From G963663315 sp965214205 (GTDB lineage: Bacteria > Pseudomonadota > Gammaproteobacteria > Arenicellales > Poriferihabitantaceae): DNA of 64,000 nucleotides. Below are positions 36,921-43,905 of this stretch, piece after piece (the first letter of the stretch is position 1; each line of letters begins with the position of its first letter). The position numbers and the translations under genes are program-made. The notes below the pieces were generated by a model that was not told the origin of the DNA, made no database searches, and was given only the letters and a program-made list of their open reading frames with translations. The stretch is taken from positions 868,001 through 932,000 of the forward strand of contig OZ243941.1 of the NCBI GenBank assembly GCA_965214205.1, written 5' to 3'.

Positions 36921-38330
36921 CTACCCACCCAGTAACAGGCTGGGCAAATAAATTACAATTCCCGGGAACAGCACCAACCCGGCGATGGTAAGGGCATCAG
37001 CAATAAAAAATGGGGCTACGCCCTTGAATACATCCTGGACAGAAAGTTCGGGGCGTACACCGGCGACCACAAAACAGTTGAGTCCTATAGGGGGTGTAAT
37101 CAGGCAAAGCTCGGCCATTTTCACGACAATTATACCGAACCAAATCCCGCAACCGGTGGCGGTAAGTCCAAAAGCGCTCTCCCCAGCCGTTACATCCCAG
37201 CCGCCATTTAGGGCAATGACTGCAGGAAACACAACCGGGAGTGTCAGAATAAGCATACCGATTGCATCCATGAACATACCCAGCACGGCGTAAGCCAGCA
37301 GAATGAGAGCCAGCGTAAGAAAAGGGCTCTGGTCAAGAGAGGTAATCCATGCTGAAAAAACCCCGGGCAGGTCGGCAAACCCCAGAAACCTGACAAACAC
37401 CAAAACTCCCCAGATGATGGTAAAGATCATGACAGAGAGTTTCGCGGTTTCCATCAGCGCTCTCTTGAATTGGGGCCACCTCATGCCACCGTAAACGGCC
37501 ATCACAAACACCACAAAGGCGCCGAGCGCCCCGCCTTCTGTCGGCGTTCCCCAGGCATCACCACCAAAAGGGTTATAAATGAATAATATGATAATCGCGA
37601 TGACAAAAAAGATTGGAAACACAGGCGGCAGGGACTTGAATCTTTCAACCCACGAAAAACCACCGACGGGAGGGCCGAAATCCTTGACCACAAACGCCAT
37701 TGTGATGATCAACAAGCCATAAACAAGCGCAGAAAACACGCCCGGCAGAAACCCTGCCAGCAACAACGCGCCGACATCCTGCTCAACGATTATGGCGTAG
37801 ATAACAAGGATTGCTGACGGTGGGATCAACGATGCGAGAGTTCCCGCGGCGGCCACTACTCCTGCGGCAAAGCGTTTGTCATATCCGATGGCGGTCATTT
37901 CTGGCAGGGCAATTCGGGCAAAGACAGCGGAGGTCGCAACTGAAGCGCCCGAAACGGCTGCAAATCCCGCAGTAGCGAATACGGTTGCCACCGCCAAACC
38001 TCCGGGCAGCCAACCGATCCAGCGCTTGGCGGCTTCAAAAAGCGCTTTGGTCAGACCGGCATAGTAAGCCAGATAACCAATCAGTATGAAGGTCGGGATG
38101 AGAGACAGAGCCTGGGAAGAAATCTTGGAGTGAGGAACCTGTCCGGCCGTCTTCACGGCCACTGTAAGAGCCCAGACGAATTGTTCCGGCGCATAATCAC
38201 GCTTGTCCCAGAAAATCCAGATCAGACCAACCATCCCGGCAATGGCGGCCGCGAATGCTACCCGCACACCGATAACCACCAGGACCAGCAGGAAACCAGT
38301 GACAACCAGGCCTATTTCAATGGGCTCCAT
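36921..38330 (-). CDS. dctM: TRAP transporter large permease (DctM)
   Basis: Large membrane subunit of a tripartite ATP-independent periplasmic transporter, which imports organic acids and related solutes using an ion gradient. The 469-residue protein has about 12 spans; family-typical regions include SGASVATSAVFARIALPEM and AGTLASLIPPSAILVIYAI. It is 28 bases after the small permease. This copy is slightly longer than the usual 430 residues. Confidence 0.92.
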   Translation of the reverse strand: MEPIEIGLVVTGFLLVLVVIGVRVAFAAAIAGMVGLIWIFWDKRDYAPEQFVWALTVAVKTAGQVPHSKISSQALSLIPTFILIGYLAYYAGLTKALFEAAKRWIGWLPGGLAVATVFATAGFAAVSGASVATSAVFARIALPEMTAIGYDKRFAAGVVAAAGTLASLIPPSAILVIYAIIVEQDVGALLLAGFLPGVFSALVYGLLIITMAFVVKDFGPPVGGFSWVERFKSLPPVFPIFFVIAIIILFIYNPFGGDAWGTPTEGGALGAFVVFVMAVYGGMRWPQFKRALMETAKLSVMIFTIIWGVLVFVRFLGFADLPGVFSAWITSLDQSPFLTLALILLAYAVLGMFMDAIGMLILTLPVVFPAVIALNGGWDVTAGESAFGLTATGCGIWFGIIVVKMAELCLITPPIGLNCFVVAGVRPELSVQDVFKGVAPFFIADALTIAGLVLFPGIVIYLPSLLLGG

Positions 38331-38358
38331 TTATCCTGGAGTGCATTGAATGGGGTCA

Positions 38359-38997
38359 TTAGCTCTCCTGGTCAAATCCTGATACCGCTTTAGCTTCCTG
38401 CTCGGCAATTTTTGCGACATCCTCAATGAGCGGCACAGCCACGGGTTCTGAGGCGCCTGACAGAATAGCTCTGCCATAGCCCCAGACCTGTAATGCCATG
38501 CGCAGGGCAAGGACTGAAAATGCTACAGGAACCAACAGCTTGGCAGGCCAAAGAGGCAGGCGTATATCCAGGCTGGAGTCACGGCTCCACCAGGGCGCTG
38601 ACCAGTCGAAGGAGCGCTCAAAATGGGACCAGGTTCCCCAGATCATCAACAACATCAAAATCAGGATTAACAATGTGCCGATGAATTCAGCCACCCACAG
38701 GGAACGTCTGTGTAGCAAACCTACCAGAATGTCCATCCGTATGTGACCACCGAGTCTCTGACAGTATGAAACGCCAATAAACGCAATCAGCGGCATCGCC
38801 TGTTCAATCCAGTCGACATATCCCGGCAGAGGGTGGTTCAGGAAATTTCGCCCACCGACGCTGACGACGGCAAGCAGCATCAACGAAAACACTGCAAAGC
38901 CGCCGACAAGAGCCAGCAGGGATTCGACCTGATACAGTCGACGGTCTATTCTGCTTAAGCGCGTACCGTCTGTGAGAACAGCAGAATAACCGGCCAA
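38359..38997 (-). CDS. dctQ: TRAP transporter small permease (DctQ)
   Basis: A 212-residue membrane protein with four predicted spans. The conserved LPGYVDWIEQAMPLIAFIGVSYCQRLGGHIRMD region is the DctQ signature (only named in part: VDWIEQ, GHIRMD). It lies between the binding protein and large permease genes of the same system. The C-terminal tail is charged and extends past the last helix. Confidence 0.88.
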   Translation of the reverse strand: MAGYSAVLTDGTRLSRIDRRLYQVESLLALVGGFAVFSLMLLAVVSVGGRNFLNHPLPGYVDWIEQAMPLIAFIGVSYCQRLGGHIRMDILVGLLHRRSLWVAEFIGTLLILILMLLMIWGTWSHFERSFDWSAPWWSRDSSLDIRLPLWPAKLLVPVAFSVLALRMALQVWGYGRAILSGASEPVAVPLIEDVAKIAEQEAKAVSGFDQES

Positions 38998-39057
38998 ATG
39001 ATTTCTCCGGTATTGACGATGCCGGCAGTACGCTACCGGCGGGAATTATTGGTATGC

Positions 39058-40068
39058 TCAGTTACCATCGATCATGCCGGTCACAAGATCATAGAGCTCC
39101 TGTGCAGGCAGGCCGCGGGCCGTGTTCTCCTCGATCCAGGCCTTAGCAGCGGGGGCTGCAACCGCCTCCCGGAAGGCCGCGAGTTCTTGCTCGGTATAGG
39201 TGATCTTCTCAATACCCTTTTCATCAAGAACCGGGCCCCACTGAGCCATCGTCTTGTTGTTGTAGTTAGAGAGATAGTGAGCCAGCGCCTCATCAACAGA
39301 ACCGAGAAGAGCCTCACGTTGCGTATCATTCAGTGAGCCAAGGGCATCGGTATTTACAACAACCGGACAGTTGACAGTACCGGGATTGAGATTCGTGGTC
39401 CACCATTTGGCGCTTCCAACAGTCCCGAACGCCATGTGGGCGTGGGGCGCAAATGCAACGGCTGAAACCACACCGCTATCCAGCGCCTGCCGGACTTCAG
39501 TTGCTGACATGGAAGTGGGCACAGCGCCGACTGCCTTCATGGCCTGGCCAATGCCGCCTGTAGCCCGCACCGCCAGTCCTTCAAATTCTGCAAGTGTCCT
39601 CGGGCCATCACCAACCCCTGCAATATTATACTGAGGCAACGGAGAGGGCATCAGCAGTGTAGCGTTCCAACGGGCAAGGTCTTCAATAGCGGCAGGGTGC
39701 TGGTAAACAGCCTGGGAGATTTCAACCTCCTGTTCCAGTGAAGAAACCCCCAGAAACGGCAGTTCCAGCACGGTAATGGACGGGTTTTTATCATAATGGT
39801 AGCCCGCACAGAACTGCGCCATTTCAAATGCGCCGATCGAAATACCGTCCAGATTTTCACGGTTTTTGGACAATCCTCCATACGATAGATTCAGCGTGAA
39901 TTCACCGCCGGTCTTTTCGCTGACGAGTTCAGCAAGTTTTTCAACATGTTCGGTAAAAGCGCGGCGTTTCCCCCACAGCGACACATTCCATTCGGTTGCC
40001 ATGACTTCACTGACCATTACCAGTGACAGGGAACCAGCAATTACAAGTTTCAGAGACTTCGATTTCAT
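39058..40068 (-). CDS. dctP: TRAP transporter substrate-binding protein (DctP)
   Basis: A 336-residue periplasmic binding protein with a signal peptide ending near residue 24 (VMVSEVMATEWN). The DctP fold is shown by LSYGGLSKNRENLDGI, the helix-spanning VRATGGIGQAMKAVGAVPTSM, and AFGTVGSAKWWTTNL. A strong AGGAGA ribosome binding site precedes the ATG. Ligand cannot be predicted; the tryptophan-rich pocket and lack of the usual R-x-P signature leave the substrate open. Two direct repeats lie just upstream and may regulate it. Confidence 0.9.
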   Translation of the reverse strand: MKSKSLKLVIAGSLSLVMVSEVMATEWNVSLWGKRRAFTEHVEKLAELVSEKTGGEFTLNLSYGGLSKNRENLDGISIGAFEMAQFCAGYHYDKNPSITVLELPFLGVSSLEQEVEISQAVYQHPAAIEDLARWNATLLMPSPLPQYNIAGVGDGPRTLAEFEGLAVRATGGIGQAMKAVGAVPTSMSATEVRQALDSGVVSAVAFAPHAHMAFGTVGSAKWWTTNLNPGTVNCPVVVNTDALGSLNDTQREALLGSVDEALAHYLSNYNNKTMAQWGPVLDEKGIEKITYTEQELAAFREAVAAPAAKAWIEENTARGLPAQELYDLVTGMIDGN

Positions 40069-40096
40069 TTGTTTCTCCTGAATGTCTTACCAACCT

Positions 40097-40125
40097 TGAG
40101 TCGGTTAAAAGTGAGTCGGTTAAAA
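40097..40125 (-). promoter_or_regulatory. Tandem direct repeat upstream of dctP, candidate operator
   Basis: TGAGTCGGTTAAAA occurs at 40097-40110 and again at 40112-40125, a 15-bp period. The pair lies 29-57 bases before the dctP start codon, a position suited to a regulator site. No consensus promoter was identified with confidence. Confidence 0.4.
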
Positions 40126-40434
40126 AAGTCTCATGCTATATTTTGTTATGCTTTATGTCAATTTTCGGCTTTTCAGCCTGCCACGCGCTGGACGGGATTC
40201 ACGGCTGGCCGGGTCGGGGTCGATGGTCTGCCGGCCAGTTATTCAATAGTGTTTTCTGTGACCCAGATGTTGTTCAACCGGTCGCTTTTCTACCTTCGCG
40301 GATTCAGCTCGAAAGCTCGACCACGCTTTTATGATAGTGTTCCCAGCTCCGCCGGCCAGATTGCCGACCACAAAACACTATCGCGGATTGCCTTCAGTAT
40401 TTCCGACCTGCCGCGCCTTCAGGAAAACGCGCTA
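40126..40434. other. Stretch without a recognised gene
   Basis: Between the dctP upstream repeats and the broken MORN gene I see no supportable gene on either strand. The only structure noted is one copy of a 43-base imperfect repeat at 40166-40208. Confidence 0.5.
40166..40208 (+). repeat. Imperfect 43-base direct repeat, left copy
   Basis: Shares ACGCGCTGGAYGGGATTCACGG and flanking CGGCTT..CAG.CTG with 41129-41171, with about eight mismatches over 43 bases. The two copies are in the same orientation and bracket the two MORN genes. Confidence 0.6.
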
Positions 40435-40719
40435 TTATTCCTGCAGTTCGCCGTTCACATACTGGCCGATCAAAACTTTCTTACCGTCCGGGCCTGTCAA
40501 TGTCCATTTTCCGTGTAGCTTGCCGTCTACATACGGGCCTTCCGAAACCCCGCCGTTCGGGAATGTGGATGTCTATTGCCCGTGTTCCTTACCATTCACA
40601 AACTCGCCTTCCATAACCGCGCCGTCCGGCAGTGTGGTCGTTTCTGCAACTCCGGCCAGTGGCCGGATTAACAGCAAGCTCGCCATTACCAGGCCCTTGA
40701 TTCGTTTCTGTGGGTTCAT
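40435..40719 (-). pseudogene. Broken MORN-repeat protein gene (paralogue of the neighbour)
   Basis: Reading from an ATG at 40719 gives a signal-peptide-like start (ending PLAGVAET, as in the neighbour), one MORN unit (EGEFVNGKEHG), then TAG at 40575-40573, and the frame continues through two more MORN-like units to QYVNGELQE and TAA at 40435. The intact neighbour has Trp (TGG) at the equivalent HGHWT position, so a single G-to-A change explains the stop. The shared ends (VNGELQE) show that the two genes are duplicates. The gene starts 3 bases after the intact copy. Confidence 0.8.
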
Positions 40720-40722
40720 GGT

Positions 40723-41058
40723 TTATTCCTGTAGTTCACCATTCACATACTGGCCTTCCATAACCGCGCCGCCCGGCAATGTGATTGTCCAGTGCCCGTG
40801 TTTCTCACCGTTCACATACTCGCCTTCCATGCTCCCGCCGTTCGGGAATGTGATTGTCCAGTGCCCGTGTTTCTCGCCGTTCACATACTGGCCTTCCTTA
40901 ACCATGCCGTCCGGGTTTGTGATTGTCCAGTGCCCGTGTGGCTTATCTTTTACATACTTGCCTTCGGCAATGGTGCCGTCCGATAGTGTGATTGTTTCTG
41001 CAACTCCGGCCAGTGGCATTATCAGCAATGCCAGAACCGCCAGTATTTTCAATTTCAT
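40723..41058 (-). CDS. Secreted MORN-repeat protein
   Basis: A 111-residue exported protein: a signal peptide (LKILAVLALLIMPLAGVAE) followed by four MORN-like units of about 23 residues (EGKYVKDKPHGHWTITNPDG, then three near-copies with GQYVNGE/GEYVNGE). MORN repeats form a beta-hairpin solenoid and often mediate protein or membrane contact; in bacteria the role is usually unknown. ATG 41058 is chosen over an upstream in-frame Met because it begins the signal peptide. The units are nearly identical at DNA level (40780-40910), suggesting recent internal duplication. Confidence 0.75.
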   Translation of the reverse strand: MKLKILAVLALLIMPLAGVAETITLSDGTIAEGKYVKDKPHGHWTITNPDGMVKEGQYVNGEKHGHWTITFPNGGSMEGEYVNGEKHGHWTITLPGGAVMEGQYVNGELQE

Positions 41059-41128
41059 GGTTATATCCTCGGTAATTGGTAAAACCGGCATGTAACCATA
41101 CTTTGTACTATCGCACAATCACGCGATC

Positions 41129-41171
41129 CGGCTTGACAGTCTGGGACGCGCTGGATGGGATTCACGGTTGT
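41129..41171 (+). repeat. Imperfect 43-base direct repeat, right copy
   Basis: Second copy of the repeat at 40166-40208. It lies upstream of the intact MORN gene, so the duplicated genes sit between the two copies. Confidence 0.6.
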
Positions 41172-41239
41172 TATGCCGTAAGCAAAAGCAGAATCAAACA
41201 TAAAAAAAATCAATGCAACATAAAGGAGTATGACCATAG

Positions 41240-41842
41240 TTAAACCCCGCGATTATTGCCGGCCTGTATCAAGGCCCGGTCACGCCGGGCTCCCAGCCAG
41301 TCGAGTAAAGCGCCGTAAGCAGGCAGGAACAATACGACCGACACGACAATCTTGAAACACAAGTCCACGGTCGCGACCTCAACCCAGTTGGCTGCCATGA
41401 ATTGATCGGCGGAGCGGTGGAACGCGACTGCGAAAAAAGTATACGTATCAATGATATTGGCGAACAGTGTGGAAACCAGGGGCGCTGGCCACCATGCCCT
41501 CGTTCTTTCCCGTATTTTCTGGAATACCGTAATATCCAGCAATTGTCCGACCAGGTAGGCGGTGCCGCTGGCTATTCCAATCCGCCAGTCCGCCATCAGG
41601 GAACTGATCAGAATGGCCGGGACATAAGCCAATCCAACCACAATCCGGGCATTGTACTGATTGGATAATCGGACAGTCAGGTCGGTAGCCAGTATGACGA
41701 CCGGAAAAACAAACATGGCCCAGGTGAAGGTATACCCCATGAACGTGCCGGTGAACTGCACCAGATAATTCGACAACGCGATAATCACGACGTGAAAGAG
41801 GACCAGTCTGATGACCAGGGGCTGGTTAATGTCTGCGAGCAT
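41240..41842 (-). CDS. yhhQ: YhhQ/VUT-family vitamin uptake transporter, likely queuosine precursor
   Basis: A membrane protein of about 200 residues with six spans in the VUT/YhhQ family, which moves 7-deazaguanine precursors of queuosine. Family features include FVFPVVILATDLTVRLSNQYNAR, IASGTAYLVGQLLDITVF and STLFANIIDTYTFFAVAF. ATG 41842 is preferred to an upstream ATG at 41869 because LADINQPLVIRLVLFH begins the first helix. It is divergent from hsdM. Assignment to the YhhQ branch is good at family level. Confidence 0.82.
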   Translation of the reverse strand: MLADINQPLVIRLVLFHVVIIALSNYLVQFTGTFMGYTFTWAMFVFPVVILATDLTVRLSNQYNARIVVGLAYVPAILISSLMADWRIGIASGTAYLVGQLLDITVFQKIRERTRAWWPAPLVSTLFANIIDTYTFFAVAFHRSADQFMAANWVEVATVDLCFKIVVSVVLFLPAYGALLDWLGARRDRALIQAGNNRGV

Positions 41843-42116
41843 GGGGTTGTTACCCTTTCGATAATTCAAATAGCGCCGGATTCTACCACTCTCACCAGAG
41901 TATACCCGGATGCGTCAATTTCAACTGTCGACCGCGGCTGGCGCTCATTTATTTCAACCATCCTGGAATTCCTCATGGAACGCTGCACATTCCTGTATAT
42001 TCTCACTGAGATAAAATATGTTCATTATCAGATTACGTATGAATTTCTACAATCATTCGTCGTAGACTCCCACAGAGCGCCCTGACACAACGAATCATAG
42101 ACGAGGACACTGTCAC

Positions 42117-43607
42117 ATGAATACCGCCGCCATCGTTCCCAAAGTCTGGAGTTTCTGTGACATCCTGAAGGATGATGGCATCAGTTATGGTGATTATCTG
42201 GAACAACTCACCTGGCTGATCTTCCTCAAGATGGCGGATGAGTATTCCAGGCCACCGTACAACCGGGATGTCGGTATCCCGGCAGAATACAGCTGGCAGA
42301 GTCTGCGGTCGAAAAGGGGCGCAGAACTCGAAAGTCATTATGTCGCCCTGCTTCGTGAACTTGGCACCCGACCGGGTATGTTGGGGCAAATCTTCACCAA
42401 ATCCCAGAACAAGATCCAGGACCCGGCCAAGTTGTATCGTCTCATTAACATGATCAGTGAAACCGAATGGGTTACCACAGGAGCCGACATCAAGGGTGAG
42501 ATTTATGAAGGCTTGCTGGAGAAGAACGCCGAAGACACGAAATCAGGCGCCGGTCAGTATTTCACGCCACGCGCTCTGATTCACGCCATAGTCGAATGTG
42601 TACGGCCTGAACCGGGTAAGCTGATCGCCGACCCGGCCTGCGGCACAGGTGGTTTCTTTCTGGCCGCCTACGACTTCATGACCGACCCGGACAATTTCAG
42701 TCTCAATAAAGAGCAGAAAGCGTTTTTGAAACACGAGACATTTCACGGCAACGAGATTGTCGCCAATACACGCCGCCTGTGCCTGATGAATATGTTTCTG
42801 CACAACATCGGTGAAATTGAGGGAGGGGCGCCCATATCACCGAATGATTCGCTGGTGGCTGACTCCGGCAAGCGTTTCGACTATGTGCTCGCTAACCCGC
42901 CTTTCGGCAAGAAAAGCTCCATGAGTTTCACCAACGAGGCAGGCGAGCAGAAAAAGGATGACCTGACCTATAACCGGCAGGATTTCTGGGCCACCACATC
43001 CAACAAACAACTCAATTTCGTACAGCATATTCGCACGATGCTGAAAACCACCGGTCGCGCCGCCGTGGTCGTACCGGACAATGTGTTGTTCGAGGGTGGC
43101 GCCGGTGAGACGATCCGGAAAAAGCTGCTGGACAATACCGACCTGCATACCATCCTGCGCCTGCCAACCGGCGTATTCTACGCGCAAGGGGTCAAGGCTA
43201 ATGTAATCTTCTTCGATAACCACGAAGCCAGCCCGAACCCCTGGACAAAACAGGTCTGGTACTACGACTACCGCACCAATATCAGCCATACATTGAAGAA
43301 GAAACCAATGCGACATGAAGACTTGTCGGATTTCATCGACTGCTACAATCCACTGAATCGTCATCAGCGCAAGGCCACCTGGCACGAGACAGATTCGCCA
43401 CAAGGGCGCTGGCGCAGCTACAGCATTGAGGAGATAAAAGCCCGCGACAAGACCAGTCTCGATATCTTCTGGCTCAAGGATAAGAGCCTGACCGATCTGG
43501 ATAACCTGCCGGAACCCGATATTCTGGCCGAAGAGATTATCGAGAATCTGGAGGCAGGCCTGGGCAGCTTTCGTGATGTACTGGCCCGGTTACGGCGGGT
43601 GGAGTGA
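42117..43607 (+). CDS. hsdM: Type I restriction-modification DNA methyltransferase subunit
   Basis: The HsdM subunit methylates adenine at the site chosen by HsdS. The 496-residue protein has an N-terminal helical domain, SAM motif I ADPACGTGGFFLAAYDF near residue 165 and the catalytic motif IV NPPFGKK near residue 258. A GAGGA ribosome binding site lies 12 bases upstream. The gene is full length. It is followed by 298 bases without a gene, then hsdR, so hsdS is not in its usual place after hsdM. Confidence 0.95.
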   Translation: MNTAAIVPKVWSFCDILKDDGISYGDYLEQLTWLIFLKMADEYSRPPYNRDVGIPAEYSWQSLRSKRGAELESHYVALLRELGTRPGMLGQIFTKSQNKIQDPAKLYRLINMISETEWVTTGADIKGEIYEGLLEKNAEDTKSGAGQYFTPRALIHAIVECVRPEPGKLIADPACGTGGFFLAAYDFMTDPDNFSLNKEQKAFLKHETFHGNEIVANTRRLCLMNMFLHNIGEIEGGAPISPNDSLVADSGKRFDYVLANPPFGKKSSMSFTNEAGEQKKDDLTYNRQDFWATTSNKQLNFVQHIRTMLKTTGRAAVVVPDNVLFEGGAGETIRKKLLDNTDLHTILRLPTGVFYAQGVKANVIFFDNHEASPNPWTKQVWYYDYRTNISHTLKKKPMRHEDLSDFIDCYNPLNRHQRKATWHETDSPQGRWRSYSIEEIKARDKTSLDIFWLKDKSLTDLDNLPEPDILAEEIIENLEAGLGSFRDVLARLRRVE

Positions 43608-43905
43608 TCGGATGTCTGTGTATAATGGCGCTTGAGGCAAATGCCCGTTATCTGCTGTTCTGGGCCTGAACTTATTTAAGAGACACCCTTTGGTAGTTCA
43701 ATAAAAGTTTGAAATTGTCAATAAAAATAACAAGTTATTTATTTAAGCGTTTGCCTGATTTTATGCTTTCTGTGCCCAATAATCTTTATCAAACTACCGC
43801 TCCGCTTCCCATAAACCTGGCGAGATTGTTTGTTTCCAGATGCTGGCGCCTCCATGTTTTTGGGCATCATGTGGGAAATACTGATTTGCATCGGCGGGTG
43901 GATTG
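43608..43905. other. AT-rich spacer between hsdM and hsdR
   Basis: A 298-base gap, unusually AT-rich around 43680-43800. It opens with a sequence at the hsdM stop that recurs after hsdS. A 65-codon frame at 43709-43906 was considered but looks non-coding. This is where hsdS would normally be found, and no TRD-like coding remains were recognised. Confidence 0.5.
43619..43632 (+). repeat. TGTATAATGGCGCT repeat after hsdM
   Basis: The 14-mer is identical to 47389-47402 after hsdS. In both places it follows a TGATCG that includes the stop codon, 16 and 18 bases before the TATAAT. TATAAT resembles a -10 element, but no -35 match is evident. Confidence 0.6.
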
